Part shown: one piece after another, positions 8,341 through 15,437 of the stretch
How the letters are laid out: each line of letters begins with the position of its first letter
Position numbering within the stretch: position 1 is the first letter of the stretch
DNA from: Faecalibacterium sp. I3-3-33
GTDB lineage: Bacteria; Bacillota; Clostridia; Oscillospirales; Ruminococcaceae
Direction of reading: 5' to 3'
Assembly (NCBI RefSeq): GCF_023347295.1
Contig: NZ_CP094469.1
Coordinates: forward strand, 1,612,001-1,676,000
DNA length: 64,000 bases
Made by a program: the position numbers and the translations under genes
The notes under the pieces: generated by a model
What the model was told of the DNA's origin: nothing
The model's database searches: none
Seen by the model: the letters and a program-made list of their open reading frames with translations, nothing else

Positions 8341-8504
8341 ACAGACGTTCCGTCCATCAAAAGATGCCTTTGCGCCCTGCCGGGGGCCTCCGTCTGCGGA
8401 CGGGGTTTCGCTGCATCTTGCCGCTGCCCGGTCCAACACCACCTTCCTGCGTGATTGCATTCACAGGAGCGTGACACGCTCCTGTCCTCTGCCAATAGAG
8501 AAAC

Positions 8505-8738
8505 TCACCAGCGGAAGCTTTCTGGCACGCCTCGCCGGTCCAGATACTCCTGCCGAGCCTGCTCCCGCTGTTCCTCGGTAGGTGCTGTCTTGTACTGGGC
8601 ATACAGCTCATGCCGCAGCATCGCATCCAGTTTTTGCTCCAAACCCTGTTCAATAACTTCTTCGTACTCATTTTCGCCGCTCAAATGATAATGCAGCAAG
8701 GCGACGAAAAGTTCTTGTGAAATTTGCACATTTTTCAT
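8505..8738 (-). CDS. Small conserved mobile-element protein of unknown function
   Basis: About 77 residues beginning MKNVQISQELFVALLHYHL, with an acidic middle (NEYEEVIEQGLEQKL) and a basic C-terminus (RQEYLDRRGVPESFRW). No catalytic motif or membrane segment. It resembles short helical proteins that often sit beside MobV relaxases in Clostridia elements; I cannot name a function. Upstream in-frame ATGs at 8741 and 8750 are possible; 8738 fits GGTGAT best. It lies directly beside the six-repeat array at 8754-8827, which may control it. Confidence 0.6.
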   Translation of the reverse strand: MKNVQISQELFVALLHYHLSGENEYEEVIEQGLEQKLDAMLRHELYAQYKTAPTEEQREQARQEYLDRRGVPESFRW

Positions 8739-8753
8739 CATTATCACCATTCC

Positions 8754-8827
8754 GTGTCGGTTGTGTCGATTGTGACGGTATTTTACATAGTAGCAAAAAT
8801 ACCGTCACAACCGTCACGAATCGTCAC
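8754..8827. repeat. Symmetric array of six 9-bp repeats (iteron-like)
   Basis: Three tandem copies of GTG(T/A)CG(G/A)T(T/A) run forward at 8754-8762, 8763-8771 and 8772-8780. Three inverted copies follow at 8800-8808, 8809-8817 and 8819-8827. The centre, 8781-8799, is AT-rich. The innermost pair extends to a 13-bp inverted repeat (8772-8784 / 8796-8808). The last copy overlaps the stop codon of the RepA-like gene. Iterons of a replication origin or an operator array are the two obvious readings. Confidence 0.65.
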
Positions 8828-9948
8828 GCCCCAGAATTTTCCAGCATCAATTTGACCACTCTGCCCTCATGGGTGCGCCTGCTTTCGTACCGAATTCCAT
8901 GGTCGTTGTAGAGCCTGTCGGCACTCACATTCAGCTTCCGGGTCAGGATGTTTGCCTGTATGCTCACACCCGGCAGATGTTCCAGCAGTTCCGTGGGCGC
9001 ACCGCTCCACTCCGGCTGTTCCGGGGTGAGCATCTTTGCCACCGCTTCCAGAAGCGGGTCGGGCGGCAGCTTCCAGAGTTCCGTTTCGGCTCCCTGAAAC
9101 TCCCAGACGCAGCGTTCCCGGTTGAATTCCAACGTCAGCTCCTGATCCGGCTGGTCACGCCCCACGATGTCCAGTAGTGCGGTGTTGTCCGTGCGCCGCT
9201 TCTTCTGCATGATGAACGCGCCATCCGCTGCACCCAACAGACCGTTGGTGCCGGAGATCATATCGAAGCTGTCCTCAGCTTCCATCTTCCGGGTGTGATG
9301 AACCACCAGCAGGCAGATGCCGTACCTGTCGCTGAAACTTTTCAGTTTGGTCACGATCTCGTAGTCGCTGGCGTAACTGTATCGTTCACCGCCGATCTCC
9401 CGCACCTTCTGCAGGGTATCGATAATGATGAGCCGCACATCCGGGTGCTCCCGGATGAAGCCTTCCAGCTGCTGGTCGAGCCCTTCGCTTACGGACTTGG
9501 CCTGTGTTGCGAAGTAGAGATTTCTGGTCTCCTCCACCCCGAACATCCGGGAGAGCCGCCGCTGCAACCGGGCGTAATCGTCTTCCAAGGCCAGATAGAG
9601 GACTGTTCCCTGATGCACCTCGTACTCCCACAGCGGAAGCCCCATCGCCACATGGTAGGCAAGCTGCCCCATGAAGAAGGACTTACCCACCTTGGGCGCA
9701 CCTACGAAGAGGTAGGTGCCGCTGTACAGCAGGTCGTTCACGATGGGTCTCCGGGGTGGATACACCGTGTCGTACAGTTCGGTCATTGATACCGTGTTCA
9801 GCCCGAAATTGTTTGACTTTTTCGCGGCTTGCAGATTGATTTGCTTGTCCGAATTTGTTATAATATTGGTGTTGATTTTTGAGGACGACTGTACCGCATC
9901 TGCGCCAACAGATGCACCTGGTACGGTCGTTTTTCTATTGTCCGTCAT
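8824..9948 (-). CDS. RepA-like AAA ATPase / replicative helicase of the element
   Basis: 374 residues of the AAA_25 (RSF1010 RepA-like, RecA-fold) family. Walker A GAPKVGKS is at residues 83-90, Walker B LIIIDTLQ ends at D177, and a downstream VVHHTRK motif matches the RecA-fold sensor region. The first 50 residues are low-complexity, and the C-terminal 90 residues form a likely winged-helix tail. Such proteins may unwind DNA for autonomous replication of excised elements. AAGGAGG sits 7 nt before the ATG at 9948; the ATG at 9954 is too close. It overlaps the upstream RHH gene by 4 nt. Confidence 0.8.
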   Translation of the reverse strand: MTDNRKTTVPGASVGADAVQSSSKINTNIITNSDKQINLQAAKKSNNFGLNTVSMTELYDTVYPPRRPIVNDLLYSGTYLFVGAPKVGKSFFMGQLAYHVAMGLPLWEYEVHQGTVLYLALEDDYARLQRRLSRMFGVEETRNLYFATQAKSVSEGLDQQLEGFIREHPDVRLIIIDTLQKVREIGGERYSYASDYEIVTKLKSFSDRYGICLLVVHHTRKMEAEDSFDMISGTNGLLGAADGAFIMQKKRRTDNTALLDIVGRDQPDQELTLEFNRERCVWEFQGAETELWKLPPDPLLEAVAKMLTPEQPEWSGAPTELLEHLPGVSIQANILTRKLNVSADRLYNDHGIRYESRRTHEGRVVKLMLENSGA

Positions 9949-10268
9949 TCGCATTCCTCCTTAAGTCCGTTCAACGTCAGAGCCACCATTTGCAGGGTCT
10001 CCAGCAAGTCCGGCGGGACTTCTTCATCCACGGCCAGCCGCTGCAATTCCTGATAGATCAGCTTCATCTGGCCTCGTAGGGCTTTGTAGACCCTTGGGTT
10101 GCCTACCACGGTGATCTCCCGGTCAGTCAGGCGGCGGATGATATACTCCTGTTTGGTCAACCCGGAGAGCTTTACTTTGGCTTCCAGAACCTCGTCCTCT
10201 TCCGGGGACATTCGGAAGGCCACCACCTTGTTCCGCCAGCGGCCTTGCTGGTCGAGTACTCGTTCCAT
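9945..10268 (-). CDS. Ribbon-helix-helix mobilization accessory protein (MobC-like)
   Basis: 107 residues beginning MERVLDQQGRW. The segment KVVAFRMSPEEDEVLEAKVK is a ribbon-helix-helix DNA-binding start, followed by a TKQEYIIRRL helix; the C-terminal half is helical. Such proteins bind near oriT and help load the relaxase, and they often repress their own operon. AAGGAAGG favours the ATG at 10268; the ATG at 10274 overlaps the integrase stop. It is the second of several tightly packed genes (integrase, this gene, RepA-like). Confidence 0.75.
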   Translation of the reverse strand: MERVLDQQGRWRNKVVAFRMSPEEDEVLEAKVKLSGLTKQEYIIRRLTDREITVVGNPRVYKALRGQMKLIYQELQRLAVDEEVPPDLLETLQMVALTLNGLKEECE

Positions 10269-10270
10269 CT

Positions 10271-11347
10271 TCATCCTTCCTTTCGTTCCATGTCCAGCTT
10301 CTGCGCCATCCCCTGTTGCTTTGAGGGGAAGAGGTGGGCGTACTTATAGGTGATGTCCACGCTCTCATGCCCCACCCGGTCTGCAATTGCCAGAGCCGAG
10401 AAGCCCATCTCGATCAGCAGCGATACATGGGAGTGCCGCAGGTCGTGGATTCGGATGCGCTTCACCCCGGCTTCCTTGGCTCCCCTGTCCATCTCGTGGT
10501 GCAGGTAGCTCTTGGTCACCTCAAAGATCCGCTGGTCTGGCTGAACTTTGTAGAGGGATTTCAGATAGTCTCTGATCTCGTCCGTCAGAAACTGTGGCAT
10601 CTGGATGACACGGACACTCTTGGGTGTTTTCGGGTCGGTGATCACATCCCGGCCTTTCAGCCTTTGATAGGATTTGGTGATGGAGAGCAGCCCCTTGTCC
10701 AAGTCGAAGTCTGCCGGAGTCAGAGCCAGCAGCTCGCCCTCCCGAATGCCACACCAGTAGAGCACTTCAAACGCATAGTAGGATTGCGGCTTGTCCATCA
10801 TGACTTCTGCGAATTTGAGGTACTCTTCTTTTGTCCAGAAGAGCATTTCCTTGTGCTTTTCCGACCCCATGCACCCGGCTGTGGCTGCTGCGTTTGATTT
10901 CAGCCCGTAGAACCGGACGGCGTGATTCAGGATGGCACTGAGTTGTCCATGCAGCGTCTTGAGGTATGTCGGCGAGTAGGCCTTGCCGTTTTTGTCCCGG
11001 TAGTTCAGCATCTCGTTCTGCCATGCGATCACATCCCGTGGCTTTATCTCGCTGAGCCGCTTTTCTTTGAAATACGGTAAGATTTTCGTTCGGATGATGT
11101 GCTCTTTGGTAGACCAGGTGTTTTCCCGGAGTCGCTTTTTCTTGTCCGTGATATAAATTTCCACGAACGCTTCAAAGGTCATGGTCAGGTCTGCAGCCTG
11201 CTGAAGAAGGAACTCCCGCTCCCACGCCAAAGCGTCCTTCTTGGTGGCAAACCCCCGTTTCAGCTTCTTCTGCTTCATACCTTGCCAGTTCTCGAAGTAG
11301 AAGGAAGCGTACCATGTGCCCTGCCGGCTGTCCTTGTAGGCTGGCAT
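10271..11347 (-). CDS. int: Tyrosine recombinase (integrase) of the element
   Basis: 358 residues. The N-terminal part (1-50, GTWYASFYFENW...GFATKKDALAWE) is an arm-DNA-binding domain like that of Tn916 and phage integrases. The SAM-like core-binding domain spans about 55-150 and the catalytic domain follows. Catalytic residues are visible: R202 (GIREGE), K240, H301 and R304 (HDLRH), H327 (GHES) and Y336 (YAHLF). It should recombine the 13-bp guaA core with the circular form's attP. It shares a transcript with the 61-residue gene 4 bp upstream, driven from 11733-11761. Confidence 0.93.
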   Translation of the reverse strand: MPAYKDSRQGTWYASFYFENWQGMKQKKLKRGFATKKDALAWEREFLLQQAADLTMTFEAFVEIYITDKKKRLRENTWSTKEHIIRTKILPYFKEKRLSEIKPRDVIAWQNEMLNYRDKNGKAYSPTYLKTLHGQLSAILNHAVRFYGLKSNAAATAGCMGSEKHKEMLFWTKEEYLKFAEVMMDKPQSYYAFEVLYWCGIREGELLALTPADFDLDKGLLSITKSYQRLKGRDVITDPKTPKSVRVIQMPQFLTDEIRDYLKSLYKVQPDQRIFEVTKSYLHHEMDRGAKEAGVKRIRIHDLRHSHVSLLIEMGFSALAIADRVGHESVDITYKYAHLFPSKQQGMAQKLDMERKEG

Positions 11348-11351
11348 CCTA

Positions 11352-11537
11352 TCACTCCTCTCCTGCCCCGTAGATCTTCTCCTGATAGTACCTCCTGCTT
11401 ACCCGGCCTCCTACGGTCGTGTAGCCTTTGGCCTTCAGTTCCTCGTTCCACTGGGCAATCATCTTGTACGCCAGACCCTGGGAGATGTCCAGTTCCTTTG
11501 CCAGCTCGTCTGCCTTGATAAAAATGCTGTTTGCCAT
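11352..11537 (-). CDS. Small excisionase-like HTH protein
   Basis: 61 residues, MANSIFIKADELAKELDISQGLAYKM..., a MerR/excisionase-type winged helix-turn-helix (helix-turn 'DISQGLAYKMI') with a basic wing (GGRVSRRYYQEK). Its place 4 bp upstream of the integrase matches Xis genes of integrative elements. Those bind arm sites and turn the integrase toward excision. The function is inferred from fold and position only. Confidence 0.75.
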   Translation of the reverse strand: MANSIFIKADELAKELDISQGLAYKMIAQWNEELKAKGYTTVGGRVSRRYYQEKIYGAGEE

Positions 11538-11701
11538 TTTTTGTCCTTTCCTTGTCGGTTTCGTTTCGGTGCCGCTTCATCCTCGCTGACTTCCGGCAGG
11601 CATATCCCCTTTGCGGTGCTGTGCCGTCCCCTTGTGGAGCGCTCGCTTCCTTTCGGAAGGTCTTGGCGGTTTGGATCAGTTTGGCGGTCATTCAATTTTG
11701 C

Positions 11702-11717
11702 TAAGCATTTTTGCTTA
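11702..11717. repeat. Palindrome in the xis-int leader, possible operator
   Basis: TAAGCA-TTTT-TGCTTA, perfect 6-bp arms, starting about 10 bp downstream of the predicted minus-strand transcription start. A repressor bound here would block the integration genes. Confidence 0.4.
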
Positions 11718-11732
11718 TCTTTTTGTGCTCTC

Positions 11733-11761
11733 ATTATACTAAACACATTCCGTTAAGTCAA
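11733..11761 (-). promoter_or_regulatory. Promoter of the xis-int-mob transcript
   Basis: On the minus strand TTGACT (11756-11761), exactly 17 bp, then TATAAT (11733-11738). Near-consensus, so it would be strong unless repressed. Confidence 0.8.
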
Positions 11762-11804
11762 GAGACTTTCAGGTAAAATCTTAAACTTTTTTGTTTATTC
11801 TCTA

Positions 11805-11833
11805 TTGCACCTCCTGTTTTTCTGTGCTATACT
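11805..11833 (+). promoter_or_regulatory. Promoter of the XRE regulator
   Basis: TTGCAC (11805-11810), 17 bp, TATACT (11828-11833). The leader to the ATG at 11963 is about 125 nt and includes the 11-bp inverted repeat. Confidence 0.75.
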
Positions 11834-11899
11834 ATACTTAACAAAAATGTTTATCGCAAGGTTAAAGCACCTTACGACAAAACCAACCTATTTGCGATA

Positions 11900-11942
11900 T
11901 GCAGTCCAACGGTGTTGTCAACGAATCAAAAGTTGGACTGCA
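11900..11942 (+). repeat. 11-bp perfect inverted repeat in the XRE leader
   Basis: TGCAGTCCAAC (11900-11910) and GTTGGACTGCA (11932-11942), with a 21-nt loop that itself contains GTTG-T-CAAC. The right arm ends 8 nt before the AGGAGG of the regulator. A leader hairpin or a bipartite operator would both fit. Confidence 0.6.
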
Positions 11943-11962
11943 ATAAGTCAGGAGGCAATCGC

Positions 11963-12466
11963 ATGGCAGTCGGTGACCGCATCAAACGTGCCCGCAACCT
12001 CCGAGGTATGACCCAGAAAGAACTGGGCATTGCCATCGGGTTTGAGGAGAAAAGCGCAGACATCCGCATCGCACAATACGAAAGCAACACCCGCACTCCT
12101 AAAGAAGAGTTGCTCCGCAAGATTGCGGAGGTGCTGGATGTGAACTACCGTTCCCTCTATGAGCCGACCCTGTACGCCGCAGAGGATGTGATGTACACTC
12201 TGTTCGAGCTGGACGAGCACTATCCCGGCACCCGGCTCTACGAGGTCATAGACACCACCGACCCAGATTTCCCGGAAAAGCACATGGCAGTCAGCTTCCG
12301 CTATCGTCTGCTGGATGATTTCTTAAAGGAGTGGCAGCTCCGTAAGAAGCAGCTCCGGGAGGGCGAGATCACCAAAGAAGAGTATCTGGAATGGAAGCTC
12401 AACTGGCCCCAGACCGCTGATGGCTGCGGCCGGTACGAGCCGAAGAAAAAGTGGCGTAAAGAATAA
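11963..12466 (+). CDS. XRE-family transcriptional regulator of the element
   Basis: 167 residues. An N-terminal helix-turn-helix of the Cro/CI type covers about residues 5-65 (GDRIKRARNLRGMTQKELGIAIG...IAQYESNTRTP). The C-terminal half is acidic and helical (ELDEHYPGTRLYEV..., LLDDFLKEWQLRKKQ) with no peptidase motif. It is transcribed divergently from xis-int and is the likely repressor or switch for excision and transfer. AGGAGG 8 nt before the ATG at 11963 decides the start against an earlier in-frame ATG at 11912. A hairpin terminator follows. Confidence 0.85.
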   Translation: MAVGDRIKRARNLRGMTQKELGIAIGFEEKSADIRIAQYESNTRTPKEELLRKIAEVLDVNYRSLYEPTLYAAEDVMYTLFELDEHYPGTRLYEVIDTTDPDFPEKHMAVSFRYRLLDDFLKEWQLRKKQLREGEITKEEYLEWKLNWPQTADGCGRYEPKKKWRKE

Positions 12467-12477
12467 AAGACACAAAA

Positions 12478-12514
12478 ATGCCCTCTGAAAAACTTACCGT
12501 TTCTCAGAGGGCAT
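12478..12514 (+). terminator. Terminator of the XRE gene
   Basis: ATGCCCTCTGA / TCAGAGGGCAT, 11-bp perfect stem, 11 nt after the stop codon, followed by a pyrimidine-rich TCTC...CTCTTT tract. Confidence 0.75.
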
Positions 12515-12547
12515 TCTCATGTCTCTCTTTATGAATAATCGCCTGAT

Positions 12548-12565
12548 AGTATCAAAACAGTATCA
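12548..12565 (+). repeat. Right pair of AGTATCA arm-type repeats
   Basis: AGTATCA at 12548-12554 and 12559-12565, again 11 bp apart and in the same orientation as the left pair, 58 bp inside the right att core. Confidence 0.6.
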
Positions 12566-12622
12566 GAAAGCCTTTCAGTTCTCAAAATATTGCGTTTCAT
12601 CAATACTTTTCAGGGTTTGCAG

Positions 12623-12635
12623 ATTACTCGAGCTC
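12623..12635. repeat. Right att core (13-bp direct repeat) in the guaA stop region
   Basis: ATTACTCGAGCTC, identical to 3965-3977. On the minus strand it encodes the final Glu-Leu-Glu and TAA of guaA. Insertion therefore left the protein sequence whole. Confidence 0.85.
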
Positions 12636-14174
12636 AATCGTTGCAGGCGGCTTACCGGTGCAATCGTAGAACACGCGGTTGACGTGCTTGACCTCGTTGA
12701 CGATGCGGCTGGTGACAGTGCCCAGAACATCCCACGGCATATCGTAGCTTTCTGCGGTCATGAAGTCCGTGGTGGTCACGGCGCGCAGCGCAACGGCGTA
12801 ATCGTAGGTGCGCTCATCACCCATAACGCCAACGCTGTGCATATTGGTCAAAGCTGCGTAATACTGGCTGATTTCCTTATCCAGACCGGCCTTGGCGATC
12901 TCCTCACGCCAGATGGCGTCAGCGTCCTGCACGATAGTGACCTTCTCGGGGGTCACCTCGCCGATGATGCGGATGCCCAGACCGGGGCCGGGGAACGGCT
13001 GACGGCTGACCAGATACTCGGGCAGACCCAGTTCGCGGCCGGCCTGACGGACCTCGTCCTTGAACAGGTTGCGCAGAGGCTCCACCAGTTCCTTGAAGTC
13101 CACGGTATCGGGCAGACCGCCCACGTTGTGGTGGCTCTTGATGACGGTGGACTCTCCGCCCAGACCACTCTCCACCACGTCGGGGTAGATGGTGCCCTGT
13201 GCAAGGAAGTCCACCTTTCCGATCTTCTTGGCCTCTTCCTCGAACACGCGGATGAACTCTTCGCCGATGATCTTGCGCTTGCGCTCCGGCTCAGTGACGC
13301 CCTTCAGCTTGCTGAAGTAGCGGTCGCGGGCATCCACACAGATGAAGTTGATGTCGAAGCCGTTGGCATTGCCCGGGCCAAAGACAGAGCAGACCTCTTC
13401 CTTTTCGTTCTTACGTAACAGGCCGTGATCCACGAACACGCAGGTCAGCTGCTTGCCGATGGCCTTAGCCAGCATGGCGGCCAGTACGGAGGAATCCACG
13501 CCGCCGGACAGGGCGCACAGCACCTTGCCCTCGCCGATGCGCTCACGCAGAGCCTTGACGTTGTTCTCAACAAAGGAATCCATCTTCCAGTCGCCGGAGC
13601 AGCCGCAGACGTTGTACACGAAGTTGCGCAGCATCTTCTTGCCCTCGGCGGTGTGCAGAACCTCCGGGTGGAACTGTACGGCGTACAGACCCTTTTCGGC
13701 GTTTTCAACGGCTGCCACAGGGCAGTTTGCGGTATGGGCAGTGATCTGGAAGCCGGGAGCTGCCTGCTCAATGTAGTCGTTGTGGCTCATCCAGCAGATA
13801 GTAGAGGGCTGCACATCGGTGAACAGCTTGCTCTCGGTGTTCACGAACACCTCGGTCTTGCCGTACTCACGCTCGGGAGCGCGGCAGACATGACCGCCCA
13901 GCAGGTGCATCATCAGCTGGCTGCCGTAGCAGATGCCCAGCACAGGCACACCCCAACTGAAGATCTCGGGGTCGATGGTGGGAGAGTCCTCCAGATAAAC
14001 GCTGTTGGGGCCGCCGGTGAAGATGATGCCCTTTGGATTCTTGGCCTTGATGACCGAAAGATCGGTTTTATAGGAATAGATCTCGCAGTAGACATTATTT
14101 TCTCGGACGCGGCGGGCAATCAGCTGATTGTACTGTCCGCCAAAGTCCAGCACGATGACAGTTTCATGCTGCAT
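12624..14174 (-). CDS. guaA: GMP synthase (glutamine-hydrolysing)
   Basis: 516 residues, full length. Converts XMP to GMP with ATP and glutamine. The class I glutamine amidotransferase domain has its nucleophile C82 (LGICYGSQ) and the FHPE His-Glu pair near 175. The ATP-pyrophosphatase domain carries the PP-loop LSGGVDSS near 226, and the C-terminal dimer domain ends [15 protein letters not shown] 8 nt before the ATG at 14174 sets the start; a 70-codon upstream extension is not translated sense. The gene's last codons are the attachment site of the mobile element, so its transcript now runs into the element. Confidence 0.96.
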   Translation of the reverse strand: MQHETVIVLDFGGQYNQLIARRVRENNVYCEIYSYKTDLSVIKAKNPKGIIFTGGPNSVYLEDSPTIDPEIFSWGVPVLGICYGSQLMMHLLGGHVCRAPEREYGKTEVFVNTESKLFTDVQPSTICWMSHNDYIEQAAPGFQITAHTANCPVAAVENAEKGLYAVQFHPEVLHTAEGKKMLRNFVYNVCGCSGDWKMDSFVENNVKALRERIGEGKVLCALSGGVDSSVLAAMLAKAIGKQLTCVFVDHGLLRKNEKEEVCSVFGPGNANGFDINFICVDARDRYFSKLKGVTEPERKRKIIGEEFIRVFEEEAKKIGKVDFLAQGTIYPDVVESGLGGESTVIKSHHNVGGLPDTVDFKELVEPLRNLFKDEVRQAGRELGLPEYLVSRQPFPGPGLGIRIIGEVTPEKVTIVQDADAIWREEIAKAGLDKEISQYYAALTNMHSVGVMGDERTYDYAVALRAVTTTDFMTAESYDMPWDVLGTVTSRIVNEVKHVNRVFYDCTGKPPATIELE

Positions 14175-14266
14175 GATGTTTTCCTCCATTTTAAAATGTG
14201 TTTTACAGATAAATTTAGTATAGCACATCTTACAACAAAAAGCGACAGTTTTTGTGAAGTTTTCTG

Positions 14267-14902
14267 TTATTCTATTTTGCGGATCGGATGTCGCAGCACG
14301 GTTTTCAGCTTCTCCGGTGCGGTGCGGCGCGGGTCGCCCAGATAGATCTCGTGATGGAAGCGCGTGTCTGAAAAATCCGGGCAATATCCCTGCTCCGCTG
14401 CAAACGCATCCAGCTGCCGCAGGGTCTCCGGTTCGGTGTCATAGGAGCCGATGTGCATACATTGTACGCACAGGCCTTCATCGTAGGTGAAAAATTCCAC
14501 CTTAGAAAAGTCTTTTTTCTTTTTGGTTGTTGCCTCCTGCACTGCCCAGTCAAATTCGGCACGGGTGACAAATTCCGGCAGACGGATCATGGAGGTCCAG
14601 ATAAAGGTCTCCTTGTTGGAAAAATCCACACCCTCTGCCCCGGGCTGATGCCACAGCCCTTCCAGCGGCGGAACGACATATTCAAAATAGCCGTCCATCT
14701 TATGGCTGCCCTTGTAGCTCATTTTAATGGTAAATGCAATGCCGTACAGAAGCTCCAGCGCTGCCTTGTATTCCCCTGCCGGGTCGTTGGGGTCGCCTTT
14801 GCCCTGTACCGCCACAAAATTCATCGCAGGGACGGTGATGATCTGCGGTTTCTTCGGTGGGAGATAGAACTCTTTATATTCTTTCTTATAATCAAATGGC
14901 AT
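14267..14902 (-). CDS. GyrI-like small-molecule-binding protein
   Basis: 211 residues starting [19 protein letters not shown]. It has the GyrI-like/AraC-effector fold pattern used by free-standing Rob/SbmC-type ligand binders ([20 protein letters not shown] and [13 protein letters not shown] near the C-terminus). No DNA-binding domain is attached. Ligand is unknown; relatives bind or hydrolyse hydrophobic small molecules. It overlaps the upstream MmcQ gene by 11 nt, so both are made together. Confidence 0.75.
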   Translation of the reverse strand: MPFDYKKEYKEFYLPPKKPQIITVPAMNFVAVQGKGDPNDPAGEYKAALELLYGIAFTIKMSYKGSHKMDGYFEYVVPPLEGLWHQPGAEGVDFSNKETFIWTSMIRLPEFVTRAEFDWAVQEATTKKKKDFSKVEFFTYDEGLCVQCMHIGSYDTEPETLRQLDAFAAEQGYCPDFSDTRFHHEIYLGDPRRTAPEKLKTVLRHPIRKIE

Positions 14903-15275
14903 CCTTCTTTTCTCCTTCCAGCAGCGCACGCTGCTTCTTTTTGCTGAAGCCTCCCAGCACCAGCCGATAAGATTTTTCCAGCATCTCCCGCAGCAGTGCA
15001 TCCGGCACGTTTCCATCTGCTTTTACGGAGTTCCAATGCACCTTATTCATATAGTAGCCCGGAATGATATCCTCATACTGTCGGCGCAAAAAATCACCCT
15101 CGGCGGGGTCCAGCTTGCAGGTGATATACACCGGCTTTCCTGTGGCATCATCCAGACAGACGGCTGCAAACATTTTGCCGCCGATGTGATATCTTATCCA
15201 GTTCCACTCTGCCTGTAAGTCTTTGGTAACACCAGGCTTTTGCAGAAGCTCCGAGTCGATCCAGCTGTATTTCAT
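14892..15275 (-). CDS. MmcQ/YjbR-family DNA-binding-like protein
   Basis: 127 residues with the CyaY-like alpha-beta fold of the MmcQ/YjbR family (KMFAAVCLDD, ITCKLDP, GYYMNKVHWNSV). Family members are widespread but their role is unsettled; they are called DNA-binding from structure. GGAGG lies 7 nt before the ATG and a clear promoter at 15297-15325. It heads a two-gene operon with the GyrI-like protein; such pairing suggests a shared stress or small-molecule response, which is inference. Confidence 0.75.
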   Translation of the reverse strand: MKYSWIDSELLQKPGVTKDLQAEWNWIRYHIGGKMFAAVCLDDATGKPVYITCKLDPAEGDFLRRQYEDIIPGYYMNKVHWNSVKADGNVPDALLREMLEKSYRLVLGGFSKKKQRALLEGEKKDAI

Positions 15276-15296
15276 GGCGGCACCTCCGTTTTTCTC

Positions 15297-15325
15297 AGTA
15301 TAACTTATTTGGAGATGTTTGTAAA
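15297..15325 (-). promoter_or_regulatory. Promoter of the MmcQ/GyrI-like operon
   Basis: TTTACA (15320-15325), 17 bp, TATACT (15297-15302) on the minus strand, 22 bp before the start codon. Confidence 0.7.
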
Positions 15326-15377
15326 CAAAAAGTTGTTAATTATTACTCGTAATACGTCACATCTGAAAAAATGGCAG

Positions 15378-15420
15378 TAAAAAAGAGCCATCCACTCAGA
15401 AAAACCGAACGGATAGCTCT
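15378..15420 (-). terminator. pfkA terminator
   Basis: Minus-strand hairpin AAGAGCTATCC / GGATGGCTCTT with a 15-nt loop, followed by a T-run; begins 18 bp after the pfkA stop. Confidence 0.8.
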
Positions 15421-15437
15421 TGTATTTGACGTTAAAA

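Larger units (their letters stand above)
11538..11962. other. Divergent control region between xis-int and the XRE regulator
   Basis: 425 bp without a credible gene. It holds two well-formed opposed promoters (11733-11761 minus and 11805-11833 plus) about 45 bp apart. A TAAGCA-TTTT-TGCTTA palindrome (11702-11717) lies in the early xis leader and a long inverted repeat in the XRE leader. The xis leader of almost 190 nt contains no open frame I would support. Confidence 0.7.
3965..12635. mobile_element. Integrative mobilizable element inserted in the 3' end of guaA
   Basis: An 8.7 kb unit bounded by a 13-bp direct repeat that is also the guaA stop-codon region. It contains a tyrosine integrase, an excisionase-like gene, an RHH mobilization protein, a RepA-like ATPase, a MobV relaxase, an XRE regulator and one cargo gene. 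No type IV secretion genes are present, so it should be mobilizable by helpers rather than self-transmissible. The genes on both sides are ordinary chromosomal genes. Paired AGTATCA repeats near both ends look like integrase arm sites. Confidence 0.88.

Noticed and set aside
8202..8495. A 97-codon minus-strand frame between the relaxase and the small gene
   Set aside because: Arg/Pro/Ser-rich nonsense crossing the candidate oriT palindromes; no start signal.
11275..11691. 138-codon frame overlapping xis and int
   Set aside because: The second half is antiphase to the well-supported xis and integrase genes; the first 50 codons lack motif or ribosome site.
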